A stretch of DNA of 64,000 nt from Edaphobacter lichenicola (GCF_025264645.1 NZ_CP073696.1:930001-994000), one strand, 5' to 3'. Shown: positions 26,444 to 35,520, numbered from the stretch's first letter. Numbers and translations: made by a program. Notes: a model not told the origin generated them from the letters alone.

Positions 26444-26733
26444 TGCTTTATGTTGGACGTTGGAACTGGTTAGAGTGATACATCCAGCAAGTATTTAAAT
26501 CAATGTCGGTTGCAGTCTCGACGTATGTGCCAACTGACATAATGCAAGTATAGACTCAATAAGAACTTTTGCGTAATCCCGGCTTTGGCTTGATGGAATA
26601 TCTGCACTCGAGATGTGGTCTTCACGAGGCTGGCAAGGAACCTTGCGACGTTACGGATCTTCTCGACTGAAACCCATGCCGCGATCAAGGCTCCGACTTA
26701 GCTGGCGGCGCGCAAAGGCTGCAAGCGAGTGGG

Positions 26734-27492
26734 TTATTGTGAGTTTGCTGAGTGTCGCAAAAGAATGACGTCGACGCGGCGGTTCTGCGTGCGTCCGTCT
26801 TCCGTGTTGTTGCTGGCGACAGGGTGAAACTCGGCGTAGCCGGCGGCGGAGAGGTTCGCTGGATTGATGGGGCCGCGTTCGAGGAGCAGGCGAGCGATTG
26901 CAGTGGAGCGCGCGGTCGAGAGCTCCCAGTTACTGGCGAACTGCTCGGTGTGGATGGGCACGTTGTCTGTGTGGCCTTCGACGCGAAGCGGCCCCGCAGG
27001 TAAAGTGGTTGCGAGGATGGAGAGCATCGGGATCGACGCTGCACGAACTTCAGCGGAGCCGGAGGGAAAGAAGCCTGCCTCGTGAAGTGAGATGACGAGG
27101 CCGTCCGGTGTGATGCGCATGGTCACTCCGCCTGGAGGAATACGGCCAGCGGCGACCTGTTCGGCGAGAAGCTTTCGCAAGCGGGCTTCGGTCTGTTCGA
27201 GAGTCTCCGTGCTGGTGGAGGGGAGCGGCAGGACGATAGCTGCGGGGATTGAGTTCGTGATGGCTGCGGCGTTAGTGTCTGTGAGCGGCGGTGTCTTCGA
27301 GTGTGCGTCGAAGGTCCCGAGCGGGGTGAAGGCGGATTGGATTGCTGCAGATAGTTTCAGCTGCTTCTTCTTGTCCGACTGGCTGGAGGCGAAGAGTACT
27401 ACAAAAAAAGCGAAGAGCAGGGTGATGAAGTCGGCGTATGAGACCAGCCAACGCTCGTGGTTTACGTGTTCGGGATGCTTTTTTTTGCTCAT
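26734..27492 (-). CDS. motB: Flagellar stator protein MotB
   Basis: A 252-residue stator subunit with a basic N-terminus (SKKKHPEHVNHERW), one membrane helix carrying the proton-binding Asp21 (SYADFITLLFAFFVV) and a C-terminal OmpA/MotB peptidoglycan-binding domain (RVEGHTDNVPI, NWELSTARS, NRRVDVIL). With MotA it forms the ion channel that drives flagellar rotation. It overlaps the motA stop by 4 bases, so the two are translationally coupled. Confidence 0.95.
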   Translation of the reverse strand: MSKKKHPEHVNHERWLVSYADFITLLFAFFVVLFASSQSDKKKQLKLSAAIQSAFTPLGTFDAHSKTPPLTDTNAAAITNSIPAAIVLPLPSTSTETLEQTEARLRKLLAEQVAAGRIPPGGVTMRITPDGLVISLHEAGFFPSGSAEVRAASIPMLSILATTLPAGPLRVEGHTDNVPIHTEQFASNWELSTARSTAIARLLLERGPINPANLSAAGYAEFHPVASNNTEDGRTQNRRVDVILLRHSANSQ

Positions 27493-28274
27493 GCGTTCAC
27501 CTCTGCGCTTTTGGTGGCCTTCGCTGGATGCGAGTCGAAGAGATAGGTGCGGAGCTTGGTCTCGATCATCCGCGGGTTCATGCCTTCAAGGATTGAGATG
27601 ACACCCTCGAGCATCATCTCTTTGATCATCTGTTCTTCGCGATGACGAAACTTGAGTTTTCCTGCGGCTGGGAGGCAGATGAGGTTAGCCATGGCTACGC
27701 CGTAGATGGTGGCGACAAAAGCAACGGCGATGCCTCGTCCAACTTCGTCGATGTTGGAGAGGTTCTTCATGACCTGGATGAGTCCGAGGACTGCGCCGAT
27801 GATGCCGACGGTGGGTGAGTAGCCGCCAGCGGCTTCAAAGACGGCAGGGATCTTCTCTTCGATCTCGGATTTGTTATCAAGTTCGAGTTGCATGATCTTG
27901 CGGACTTCGGCTGGCTCGGTTCCATCGACGGCGAGCATGAGGGCTTGTTTGAGAAAGGGATCAGAGACGCTTGCCAGGTCGGCGTCGAGCGAGACGATAC
28001 CGCTTCTGCGGGCTTTGTTGGCGAACGCGACTATCTGCGCGAGAGTGGCTTCGCCGTTCGATCCCTTGTGAAAAAAAACCTTCATGATTGCTTTGATGGC
28101 AGCGACGAGGATATTGAGAGGGAACTGGAGCATGACCGCTCCGACGGTGCCGCCAATGACGATCATGGCCGCAGTGGGTTGGGTGATCTGAGCGATGCTG
28201 CCACCTTCGACCATCATGCCGGCGAGAATGCCGATGATAGCGAGAGCGATGCCGCCGATGCTGGCGATATCCAT
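27489..28274 (-). CDS. motA: Flagellar stator protein MotA
   Basis: A 261-residue protein with four membrane helices (near residues 5-25, 30-52, 150-170 and 178-198). The cytoplasmic loop has the charged block RSGIVSLDADL that contacts the rotor, and the YSPTVGIIGAVLGLIQVM motif of helix 3 is typical of MotA/PomA. It makes the stator with MotB. The stop overlaps motB by 4 bases. The upstream gene flbD ends 27 bases before its start. Confidence 0.95.
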   Translation of the reverse strand: MDIASIGGIALAIIGILAGMMVEGGSIAQITQPTAAMIVIGGTVGAVMLQFPLNILVAAIKAIMKVFFHKGSNGEATLAQIVAFANKARRSGIVSLDADLASVSDPFLKQALMLAVDGTEPAEVRKIMQLELDNKSEIEEKIPAVFEAAGGYSPTVGIIGAVLGLIQVMKNLSNIDEVGRGIAVAFVATIYGVAMANLICLPAAGKLKFRHREEQMIKEMMLEGVISILEGMNPRMIETKLRTYLFDSHPAKATKSAEVNA

Positions 28275-28301
28275 GGGTTTCCTCTTCCAATGTGAAGTTG
28301 C

Positions 28302-28580
28302 TTATTCGTTGGAGGCTTTACGGTCCTGTTCGCGAGCGCGCTGGTCGGCGTCGTGCGCAGAGCGGGCGATGACAGCTGGTGCGGTCTCGGGCCAAGCTTT
28401 GCGGAGAACGGCTGAACGATACTCCAGGGTGCGCTCCGAGACCTCGCTGCACGGTTCGAGAACGACGAGCTTTTCGCCGGTGATGAGTGTGAGGACGGTG
28501 TCGGGCGCGGCCTCGGCATACTTGATGAGGTCGCAGTTGACGGCGAGAGGGCTACCGTTCAGGCGTGTCAGTTCGATCAT
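28302..28580 (-). CDS. flbD: Flagellar FlbD-family protein
   Basis: A 92-residue protein matching FlbD: IELTRLNGSPLAVNCDLI...EAAPDTVLTLITGEKLVV. It is a small cytoplasmic protein commonly adjacent to motA in Gram-positives, Aquificae and Acidobacteria; its biochemical role is poorly defined. The C-terminal third is charged and more variable. It is the first gene of the minus-strand motility operon and lies 261 bases from the divergent flagellin gene. Confidence 0.88.
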   Translation of the reverse strand: MIELTRLNGSPLAVNCDLIKYAEAAPDTVLTLITGEKLVVLEPCSEVSERTLEYRSAVLRKAWPETAPAVIARSAHDADQRAREQDRKASNE

Positions 28581-28841
28581 GAGTTAGGACCTTCTTCCAG
28601 AATTCTCATCGGCGCAGAAGCTGACTGCAATAGGAAGCGTGAAGGATTACTGTGACGACGGCTTCTGCAGAAACTCCTCTAAAGTCGCAGTTGCGTGGGC
28701 CGATGAGGTGTGAGAACGCGGAGCCTACCGCATGGTGATCCGGATCTTATTGCTGTTTTGTTTCCAGCATGAGTTTGCCGGGCGGACACCCGGGACTGGC
28801 GTCGCGGTAACTCAAACCGAGCAGTATAGGAGTGTTTCCTT

Positions 28842-29681
28842 ATGTCCTTAGGTGTTCTTACCAACGTTGCAGCGATCAACGCAGAAAACAGTCTCAACTC
28901 GACCCAGAACAGCCTTAATACTGTTCTCGAACAGCTGTCGTCGGGTTCGCGTATTAACAGTGGTGCCGATGATGCCGCCGGTCTTTCGATCGTAGATGGT
29001 CTCGCAGCCAACCAGGCTGCGTTGACTCAGTCTGCGCAGAATGCACAGAACGGTGTTGGCTTGCTGCAGACCGCCGATGGCGCGCTGTCGCAGGTTACCA
29101 GCCTGCTCGACCGCGCGGTCACCCTGGCGACGGAGGCCTCCAACGGTGGATTGACGACCGCTCAGTCGACTGCCGCCGATACCGAATTTCAGAGCATCAT
29201 TTCACAGATCGGCAGCATCGGCAGCACAACGAACTTCAACAGCACCGGCGTCTTCAATCAGGCAGCGGGAACGAACTTCGTCCTCACCGACGGCACATCT
29301 GCTGGACTTACAACGATCACGTCTGCTGCAACTGCACTTACTTCCGCGAGTATCGGTGGTCAGGCCTTCTCTGCGGGTACCGATAATCTGTTGACCACGG
29401 CAGCTGCTGGAACCACGTTGACGGACATTACCACCGCGATCTCGGGTATTTCGGCTGAGCGTGGTGCGATTGGGGCCAACATCAACCAGTTGAATGCCGC
29501 CTCGAACGTGGCCAGCACGGAGAGCGTCAACCTGTCTGCCGCACAGAGCTCCATTCAAGCGACCAACTTTGGCCAGGCGACGAGCGACTTGGCGAAGTTC
29601 CAGGTTCTGGACCAGACCGGTATCAGCGCACTTGCGCAGGCCAACAGCACACAGCAGGAGATCCTGAAGCTGCTGCAGTAG
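28842..29681 (+). CDS. Flagellin
   Basis: A 279-residue flagellin with conserved N- and C-terminal coiled-coil regions (SLGVLTNVAAINAENSLN, QLSSGSRINSGADDAAGL, and the C-terminal ATSDLAKFQVLDQTGI...AQANSTQQEILKLLQ). The variable central region is short, so the D2/D3 domains of larger flagellins are missing or minimal. Only two lysines occur in the whole chain. It is exported by the flagellar apparatus and polymerises as the filament. AGGAG at 28828-28832 precedes the ATG by 9 bases. A hairpin terminator follows. Confidence 0.95.
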   Translation: MSLGVLTNVAAINAENSLNSTQNSLNTVLEQLSSGSRINSGADDAAGLSIVDGLAANQAALTQSAQNAQNGVGLLQTADGALSQVTSLLDRAVTLATEASNGGLTTAQSTAADTEFQSIISQIGSIGSTTNFNSTGVFNQAAGTNFVLTDGTSAGLTTITSAATALTSASIGGQAFSAGTDNLLTTAAAGTTLTDITTAISGISAERGAIGANINQLNAASNVASTESVNLSAAQSSIQATNFGQATSDLAKFQVLDQTGISALAQANSTQQEILKLLQ

Positions 29682-29691
29682 GCCTCAGGTT

Positions 29692-29745
29692 GAGGGGATG
29701 GCGGTTGGGAGGACGATCTCCTGGCTGCCATTCCCTCATCGTTTA
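29692..29745 (+). terminator. Terminator-like hairpin after flagellin gene
   Basis: Arms GAGGGGATGGC (29692-29702) and GCCATTCCCTC (29727-29737) pair with one mismatch around a 24-base region that itself can fold, followed by ATCGTTTATT. Confidence 0.65.
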
Positions 29746-29826
29746 TTGGTTTCCTCTAAGAAGATACAGACGTGATTGGCCGTCTGATTGCTTTCTGCCG
29801 TGAGGAAGTCGTTTCCGGAGGAGTGG

Positions 29827-31194
29827 ATGGGCACAGTTGGATTGAGTTTCGGATCGCCGACGAGTGGGCAGGGGTTTGACGTTGCATCCACAGTGGCGCA
29901 GATTCAGGCAGCGTCCTCAGCAATTGAGAATCCCTGGAACAGCCAGTTGACCGCACTACAGGCTCAGGACGCAGTTTTTACTTCATTGGGAACCGATCTT
30001 TCTACGCTGACAACTAGTGTTCAAGCGTTGACTGACTTTGAAGGCGTGTTCTCGGAGAAGGAGGGCTCGAGCTCCGACACCAACACCATCTCACTCACCA
30101 GCGCTTCCTCGAGTGCGGTGCCCGGCAGCTATACGGTTGTCGTTAACTCGCTGGCACAGACCTCCTCGTCGGTCTCGGACGCGGTTGCCAATTCCAACGA
30201 TACTTTGTCGGGCAATGTGGTGATTACGGTAAACGGGAAGACTCAGACTGTTTCTGCGCAGGGCGATACGCTTTCCCAGCTGGCTGATGCTATCAACTCG
30301 GCGGGCGCTGGCGTGACGGCCTCCGTACTGACGGACTCTACCGGATCACGGCTGTCGCTTCAGAGTACGACCGGCGGATCGGCGGGTCAGATTGATGTGT
30401 CGACCAGTACCCTTAGCGATGGAGGGACGAGCCTCGGATTTACGACCCAGCCAGGGACCGATGGAAGCATCACGGTAGACGGAGCTTCGCTCGATGTGAG
30501 CTCGAATACGGTGACGAATGCGATTCCGGGTGTTACGTTTCAGCTGCTCGCAGACAGCGTCAACAAGACTAACCCAGTGCAAATCCAGGTCACCAGCGAC
30601 AATAAGGATATAGAGACGGCTGTGAACAACTTCGTCAACGCGTATAACGCTGTGGCGACGGATCTCACGACCCAGACGGGGAAGGATTCGAGTGGTAATC
30701 CAGAGCCATTGTCAGGTACGACGATCCTGTCGCAGCTGCAGACCGCGCTTTCAGTAGCGCTGTTCGGAGGATCCGCCAGCGGCTCGATCAATAGTCTGGA
30801 ACAACTCGGGATTACTGTGAATAGTGACGGGAGCGGCCAGTTGACCCTCGACTCCGACACCCTGGACAGCGCGCTGACCAATAACTTCACTGACGTGACT
30901 GGATTCTTTCAGAATGACAACAGCTTCGGCCAGACCTTACAGACTACGTTGAATAATCTTGGGACACAGGCACCGGACGGAGCGATCTTCCTGGCGCAGC
31001 AGCAGAACAGCAGCGAGGAGACTGCGCTAAATTCCGACATTACCAACGAGAATGCTTTGCTGGCAACGCAGAAGACCCAGTTGACCACGGAGCTGAACCA
31101 GGCGAACCAGATACTGCAGTCTATTCCAAGCCAGTTGGACGAGGTCAACTCCATCTTCGATTCCATTACGGGCTTTAACCCAAACCAGCAATAA
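29827..31194 (+). CDS. fliD: Flagellar filament capping protein FliD (HAP2)
   Basis: A 455-residue FliD from ATG 29827, where GGAGGAG at 29817-29823 overlaps the spacer and an upstream in-frame ATG at 29788 lacks a site. The N-terminal block VGLSFGSPTSGQGFDVASTVAQ is typical; the C-terminal half contains the FliD-C coiled coil (SEETALNSDITNENALLATQ). It caps the filament tip and helps flagellin fold into place. It lies between flagellin and fliS, an arrangement common for late flagellar genes. Confidence 0.92.
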   Translation: MGTVGLSFGSPTSGQGFDVASTVAQIQAASSAIENPWNSQLTALQAQDAVFTSLGTDLSTLTTSVQALTDFEGVFSEKEGSSSDTNTISLTSASSSAVPGSYTVVVNSLAQTSSSVSDAVANSNDTLSGNVVITVNGKTQTVSAQGDTLSQLADAINSAGAGVTASVLTDSTGSRLSLQSTTGGSAGQIDVSTSTLSDGGTSLGFTTQPGTDGSITVDGASLDVSSNTVTNAIPGVTFQLLADSVNKTNPVQIQVTSDNKDIETAVNNFVNAYNAVATDLTTQTGKDSSGNPEPLSGTTILSQLQTALSVALFGGSASGSINSLEQLGITVNSDGSGQLTLDSDTLDSALTNNFTDVTGFFQNDNSFGQTLQTTLNNLGTQAPDGAIFLAQQQNSSEETALNSDITNENALLATQKTQLTTELNQANQILQSIPSQLDEVNSIFDSITGFNPNQQ

Positions 31195-31206
31195 AAGGGA
31201 CAGGCA

Positions 31207-31680
31207 ATGAGTGAGACAAGCTATCAGCAGCAGGCCTTGGCGGGTGCAACAGGAGTGCAGCTGATTATCGCGCTCTACGATGGGGCGATCCGCTTTCTCT
31301 ACCGGGCGATGCAGTGTGTGGAAGAGGGTGACGTTCGTGGGCGGCGCATCGCTGTGAAGAAGGTGCTCGATATCTTGATGTATCTTCAGGCTCGTCTGCG
31401 GCCGGACAGGGGTGCAAGCGTTGCCGCTTCGCTGGCGGATTTTTATGCGACGATGTTCACAATGACGCTTGAGGCTTCGCACATTGAATCAGCGGAGCAG
31501 TTTCAGGAGGTGATTGGGTTGGTGCGTAATGTTCGCGAGGCCTGGGTGGTGGTGGCACGTGATCCTGAAGCAGGGAAGGTATTGCCGCGAGAGCTGCGAA
31601 CACGCGAAGAGAAGTTTGTGGCGCCTTCGGAGGTGGTTGCAGCCAACAGCGAAGTGAGTGCTTCGCGATGGCTCGCCTAG
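31207..31680 (+). CDS. fliS: Flagellin-specific chaperone FliS
   Basis: A 157-residue helical export chaperone that binds flagellin in the cytoplasm. It contains the family's QQALAGATGVQLIIALYDGAIRFL start and the later helical region with IAVKKVLDILMYLQARLRP. It begins 13 bases after the fliD stop, so both are likely co-translated. The C-terminal tail beyond about residue 130 is longer than usual. Confidence 0.92.
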   Translation: MSETSYQQQALAGATGVQLIIALYDGAIRFLYRAMQCVEEGDVRGRRIAVKKVLDILMYLQARLRPDRGASVAASLADFYATMFTMTLEASHIESAEQFQEVIGLVRNVREAWVVVARDPEAGKVLPRELRTREEKFVAPSEVVAANSEVSASRWLA

Positions 31681-31687
31681 CGGGCAG

Positions 31688-33430
31688 CTAGGTAGCTACC
31701 GAGAGCTCTTCTTCGAGACGCTGCTTCTCGAAGAGGCTGGTGTAGTATCCGTTGCGCGTGATCAGCTCTTCGTGGGTGCCGAGCTCTGCGATGCGGCCCG
31801 CGACTAACACTGCGATTTGATCCGCATTGCGGGCGGTTGATATTCGGTGGGAGATGAAGACGGTGGTGCGGCTACCCATGCCCTGACGAAGGCCATTCAG
31901 GATGCGCTCCTCGGTGTAGGTGTCGACGCTGGCGAGGGCGTCGTCGAGGATGAGAATCCTTGGTTCGCGAATGACTGCGCGTGCGATTGCGGTGCGCTGC
32001 TTTTGGCCGCCAGAGAGCGTAATTCCCCGTTCGCCGACCATGGTGTCGAAACCCTTGGGAAACTCGAGGATCTCTTTGCCGATGTGCGCGATGCTGGCTG
32101 CGTCCTGAATCTGCTCCTGGGACGCTTCGGGACGGCCGAAGGAGATGTTCTGTCGGATGGTGTCGGAGAAGAGGAATGTCTCTTGCGGAACGAAGCCGAT
32201 ACTCTGACGTAACCCGGCCAAGGTAAAGTTGCGGATGGGCTGACCGTCGATGAAGACTTCGCCTGGTGGAGCGTCATGAAGGCGTGGGATGAGGCCGACC
32301 AGAGTAGATTTTCCTGAGCCGGTGGGCCCGACGATGGCGAGGCTAGTGCCAGCGGGGATGCGTAGGTTGATATCTTGAAGAACTGGCGGACCATCGGGGT
32401 AGGAGAACGTCAGATTGCGGAACTCGATGTCTCCATTGACAGGCATATCAGTTGCGGTAGGTGCGTCCGCGATGGACGGTTTTTGCTTGAGGAGTTCATC
32501 GATACGGACGACTGAAGCAGTGCCGCGTTGGAAGAGATTGACGACCCAGCCGACGGCAATCATGGGCCAGGTAAGCTGCACCATGTAGACGTTGAACGAA
32601 GTGAACTGGCCAACGGATATGCGGTGGGCGACGACTTCGTGGCCGCCGACGAGGAGTGTGATCATCAAGGAGAGACCTAGCACAAACTCGAGGGTGGGCC
32701 AGAGCATGGCCATGAGACGAACGAGGTGCAGACTGCGCTTGATGTACTCGAGGTTGGCGGTTTCGAAGGAGGAGATCTCAGCTTCCTCCTGCGCAAAGGC
32801 GCGGATGAGGCGGGCGCCGGAGAAGTTTTCCTGAGCCTTCGCGGAGATGTCGGAGAACATCGCCTGAATGCGTTCGAACCGGCGGTGAATACGGTTGCCG
32901 AAGTATTGGACGAGGACCGACGCCATGGGGAGGGGGACGAAGGCGAAGAAGGTCAGCTTCGGACTGATGCGATACATGAAGGGAAGCGCGGCCGCAGTGA
33001 AGACGATGGTGTTCGCGCTGTACATGATCGCCGGACCGAGGAGTTGGCGAACGGCGTTAAGGTCGTTGGTTGTGCGCGCCATGATGTCGCCGGTGCGATG
33101 AGTGTGAAAGAAGCTTGGAGCTTGGCGCTCGAGGTTGCTGAAGAGATCGTTGCGGAGGTCGAACTCGATCTCGCGAGAGGCTCCAATGATGACCTGACGC
33201 GTGATGTAGAGAAAGATTGCGGATAAGACTGCAATCAGGAGTAAGCGAAGGGTGTGATGGACGACCTTTGCTTCGGTGATGCCGTGTTGCATGTCGTCGA
33301 TGGCGTGGCCGATGACGAGCGGGATCAAAACTTTAATGGTGTTGTAGAGGATGACCGCGACCCCACCCCAGGCGAGATGTTTCCAATATCGACGGAGGTA
33401 GGGTGCTAATGGTCTAAGTCTTTCGAACAT
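31688..33430 (-). CDS. ABC transporter, fused permease and ATPase (exporter type)
   Basis: A 580-residue half-transporter of the MsbA/lipid-A or drug exporter type: a 6-helix ABC membrane domain (about residues 1-310) then a nucleotide-binding domain with Walker A GPTGSGKST, signature LSGGQKQR and Walker B RILILDDALASVD. It should function as a homodimer in the inner membrane. It is convergent with fliS, 8 bases apart. Substrate unknown. Confidence 0.92.
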   Translation of the reverse strand: MFERLRPLAPYLRRYWKHLAWGGVAVILYNTIKVLIPLVIGHAIDDMQHGITEAKVVHHTLRLLLIAVLSAIFLYITRQVIIGASREIEFDLRNDLFSNLERQAPSFFHTHRTGDIMARTTNDLNAVRQLLGPAIMYSANTIVFTAAALPFMYRISPKLTFFAFVPLPMASVLVQYFGNRIHRRFERIQAMFSDISAKAQENFSGARLIRAFAQEEAEISSFETANLEYIKRSLHLVRLMAMLWPTLEFVLGLSLMITLLVGGHEVVAHRISVGQFTSFNVYMVQLTWPMIAVGWVVNLFQRGTASVVRIDELLKQKPSIADAPTATDMPVNGDIEFRNLTFSYPDGPPVLQDINLRIPAGTSLAIVGPTGSGKSTLVGLIPRLHDAPPGEVFIDGQPIRNFTLAGLRQSIGFVPQETFLFSDTIRQNISFGRPEASQEQIQDAASIAHIGKEILEFPKGFDTMVGERGITLSGGQKQRTAIARAVIREPRILILDDALASVDTYTEERILNGLRQGMGSRTTVFISHRISTARNADQIAVLVAGRIAELGTHEELITRNGYYTSLFEKQRLEEELSVAT

Positions 33431-33467
33431 ATTTGTTTTGCGTGGCTTTCCTTGAAATCAGATGAGA

Positions 33468-34163
33468 CTACAGGCCCTCAGGGTGCGGGGGAGTCGTCGG
33501 CGGAGTTGAGGGTGTGGTGGAATCTGCTGGTGGCGTATCTGTCAATGGCTTGGGGGTGGGGGCTGTAGAAGGTTGAGTGGGGGCGTCTGCCGGCTTTGGC
33601 TGGGCGGTGGGATTTGCTGGGGCGGGGGGTGCCTGTTTAGGAGCGGGTGGGGTGTCCGACTGGGAGACCAGCTCCAGGTCGAAGATGAGGTCGGCTTTGG
33701 CTGGGATGACGGGGGGGCGGCCGGATTCGCCGTATGCGAGCTGGTAGGGGATGAAGAGGCGACGTTTGCCGCCGACGTGCATGCCCTGAAATCCTGTGTC
33801 CCAGCCGGCGATGACGCGGTGTCCACCGTACGGGAAGGTGATGGGTTCTGCGCCGGGATGGTCGAAGGAGGAGTCGAACTTGGTGCCGTTGGTGAGCCAG
33901 CCGGTGTAGTGGACGGTGTAATACTTGCGGTCTTCGGCGAGTGGCCCGGTTCCGACCTTGATATCGACGTACTTGATGGCGTAGAGAGTCTTTGGGATGC
34001 CGACTACTTTGGGGATATTAGGTGGTGTTGTGGCGGTCTTCGCGGCGATTGTGGTGTGATGCGTGGCGGTTGCGGTTGTTGTCTTTGGGGTGGGGGTCGT
34101 CTGGGCGATGGCGGCGGTGGTGATGGCGGCCAGGAGGGCGATCGAGGAGAGCTTGGCGGTCAT
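33468..34163 (-). CDS. Exported FKBP-type peptidyl-prolyl isomerase
   Basis: A 231-residue protein with a signal peptide (about residues 1-20, ending AAIAQ), a Thr/Ala-rich linker, an FKBP domain (IKVGTGPLAEDRKYYTVHYTGWL, FDSSFDHPGAEP, IAGWDTGFQGMHVGGKRRLFIPYQLAYGE) and a long Pro/Thr-rich C-terminal tail. It probably helps folding in the periplasm. It is the third prolyl isomerase in this window. The start has AACCATAATG context with no strong box. Confidence 0.9.
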   Translation of the reverse strand: MTAKLSSIALLAAITTAAIAQTTPTPKTTTATATHHTTIAAKTATTPPNIPKVVGIPKTLYAIKYVDIKVGTGPLAEDRKYYTVHYTGWLTNGTKFDSSFDHPGAEPITFPYGGHRVIAGWDTGFQGMHVGGKRRLFIPYQLAYGESGRPPVIPAKADLIFDLELVSQSDTPPAPKQAPPAPANPTAQPKPADAPTQPSTAPTPKPLTDTPPADSTTPSTPPTTPPHPEGL

Positions 34164-34605
34164 TATGGTTCCAGTTTAGGTGGTTTTAGGTGCTTTTTGG
34201 TGGAGCGATCGTGGTGATTAATGGTGCTTTTGTGATCTTTTGTGACGGAGGCCTATACGCACCCCTCCCCCCTCCCCTTTGGGGGTATTCTGTACATAAG
34301 TTGTTTTATTTGTTTAGTTTGCGGGCTTGTACTGACTGTAAAATATTGTTAATAAAGGACTTGCCTGCAAAATATTCAAAATAAAAGGGATGCTCTAACG
34401 TGCATTTGCTAAGCGTCCGTCCCGTGCGCTTCGAAAAATAACCACCTATTTCTATTGTAAAGATTTTGGATAACTAATACGCCAACTTGGCCGATGTTTC
34501 TTAGTCGTTCCCCTGACGCTTCCGTTTGATCGCTCCTCGGAAGAATTTCGAATCTATTAAACTTTTCGGTTGATTAGTTTTAATGTCTGAGCTATATTCA
34601 ACCAC
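34164..34605. other. 442-bp AT-rich divergent intergenic region
   Basis: Spacer between the divergent FKBP gene and the ArsR-type gene, markedly lower in GC than its surroundings. It contains a C-rich run (34262-34278), two imperfect AAATATT-containing direct repeats (34337-34358, 34366-34388) and the operator palindrome at its right end. No convincing gene was found. Confidence 0.55.
34337..34388. repeat. Two imperfect AT-rich direct repeats
   Basis: TGTAAAATATTGTTAATAAAGG (copy 1, 34337-34358) and a similar 23-base unit (34366-34388, TGCAAAATATTC then AAAATAAAAGG), 29 bases apart start to start. Whether it is a dispersed genomic element is inference. Confidence 0.4.
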
Positions 34606-34615
34606 ATGGTTGAAT
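34596..34615. promoter_or_regulatory. Palindromic operator overlapping the ArsR-type start codon
   Basis: ATTCAACCACATGGTTGAAT: perfect 9-base arms with a 2-base spacer. The ATG (34606-34608) lies in its right half. Its location and symmetry fit the binding site of the ArsR-family repressor it overlaps; binding is inferred. Confidence 0.65.
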
Positions 34616-34989
34616 CGTCGGTTGCCGGGCTGGATTCTGTGTTTCATGCTCTGTCGGATGCGACGCGGCGGGCGATCTTGCGGGATGTCACGCTGGAGGC
34701 CAAGACGGTTGGGGAGATTGCGGAGCCTTATGACATGTCGCTGGCAGCCGTGTCGAAGCACCTGCAGGTGTTAGAGCGGGCGGAGTTGATTCGGCGGGAG
34801 AAAAAAGGGAACTACCGGCTGGTGCGGTTGAACGCGGATGCTCTGCGGGGGGCGCAAGCCTGGCTGAGCTACTACGAAAACTTCTGGACTGGGCAGTTGA
34901 ACGCTCTCCAGAGCTACCTGGAAGCGGCGGAGACGCCGAGAGAGGACGTTCGGAATGGCAACTCTGGAGATGGATCGGCAGAAGGGTAG
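34606..34989 (+). CDS. ArsR-family winged-helix transcriptional regulator
   Basis: A 127-residue regulator with the winged-helix motif VFHALSDATRRAILRDV...MSLAAVSKHLQVLERAELI. It lacks the CxCxxC metal site of classical arsenic sensors, so it belongs to the SdpR/YdeI-type branch that pairs with SRPBCC proteins. It probably represses its own operon through the palindrome at 34596-34615. No Shine-Dalgarno is visible ahead of the ATG, so translation may be leaderless or weak. Its end overlaps the start of the next gene by 35 bases. Confidence 0.88.
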   Translation: MVESSVAGLDSVFHALSDATRRAILRDVTLEAKTVGEIAEPYDMSLAAVSKHLQVLERAELIRREKKGNYRLVRLNADALRGAQAWLSYYENFWTGQLNALQSYLEAAETPREDVRNGNSGDGSAEG

Positions 34990-35458
34990 TGTTGGTGAGA
35001 GTGGCGCTCTGATGTTGGAGATGACACGCGTGATTCGTGCGAGCCGTGTTCGAGTGTATGAGGCGTGGACTCGACCGGAGGTTCTGAAGGAGTGGTTCGG
35101 ATCGAAGGCCAACGTCGTGTCGACGGCGACGTTTGATGTGCGCGACGGCGGGGAGTACAAGATTGAGTGTTTCGGTAAGCCGTGCAATCCGAAGCCTGGT
35201 GAGGTGGATGAGAGCAGGGTATTGGTTCTTCGCGGTGAGTATCGGAAGTTGATTCCGAATGAGCTGCTGCAGTTTACCTGGTGTGGAGACCGGGATCCGT
35301 CTGAGGTTTCGCTCGTAACTGTCTCGTTGAGAGATGTGGAGGGTGGAACAGAGATTACGTTGAGGCATGAGCAGTTTGCGACCGAGAGCTCGCGTGATGA
35401 CCACCAGCATGGTTGGAGTGATCTGCTGCCTAACCTGGCGAAGTTGCTTGAGGGCTGA
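34955..35458 (+). CDS. SRPBCC (AHSA1-like) domain protein
   Basis: A 167-residue START-like domain protein: VIRASRVRVYEAWTRPEVLKEWFG at the N-terminus, DVRDGGEYKI, LRGEYRKLIPNELLQFTW and the C-terminal HGWSDLLPNLAKLLEG. Such proteins bind hydrophobic ligands or partners. Genes of this type regularly lie immediately behind an ArsR-family regulator; the 35-base overlap here indicates a coupled operon. The ligand is unknown. Confidence 0.88.
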   Translation: MATLEMDRQKGSVGESGALMLEMTRVIRASRVRVYEAWTRPEVLKEWFGSKANVVSTATFDVRDGGEYKIECFGKPCNPKPGEVDESRVLVLRGEYRKLIPNELLQFTWCGDRDPSEVSLVTVSLRDVEGGTEITLRHEQFATESSRDDHQHGWSDLLPNLAKLLEG

Positions 35459-35485
35459 GTGCTCTGTCTGCAAAGAGACAACGGG

Positions 35486-35520
35486 GCGGCGGATGAGTGG
35501 GCCGCCGCTTCTTCTGTTTG
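35486..35520 (+). terminator. Intrinsic terminator after the SRPBCC gene
   Basis: GCGGCGG (35486-35492) / CCGCCGC (35502-35508) with a 9-base loop, followed by TTCTTCTGTTTG. Confidence 0.75.

Noticed and set aside
26444..26733. Possible gene between the Cys-rich protein and motB
   Set aside because: A 62-codon frame at 26500-26688 has no ribosome-binding site or recognisable signature; the region holds nothing I can support.
28581..28841. Sigma-28-type flagellin promoter
   Set aside because: No convincing TAAA-N15-GCCGATAA match; spacing and bases were too weak to report.
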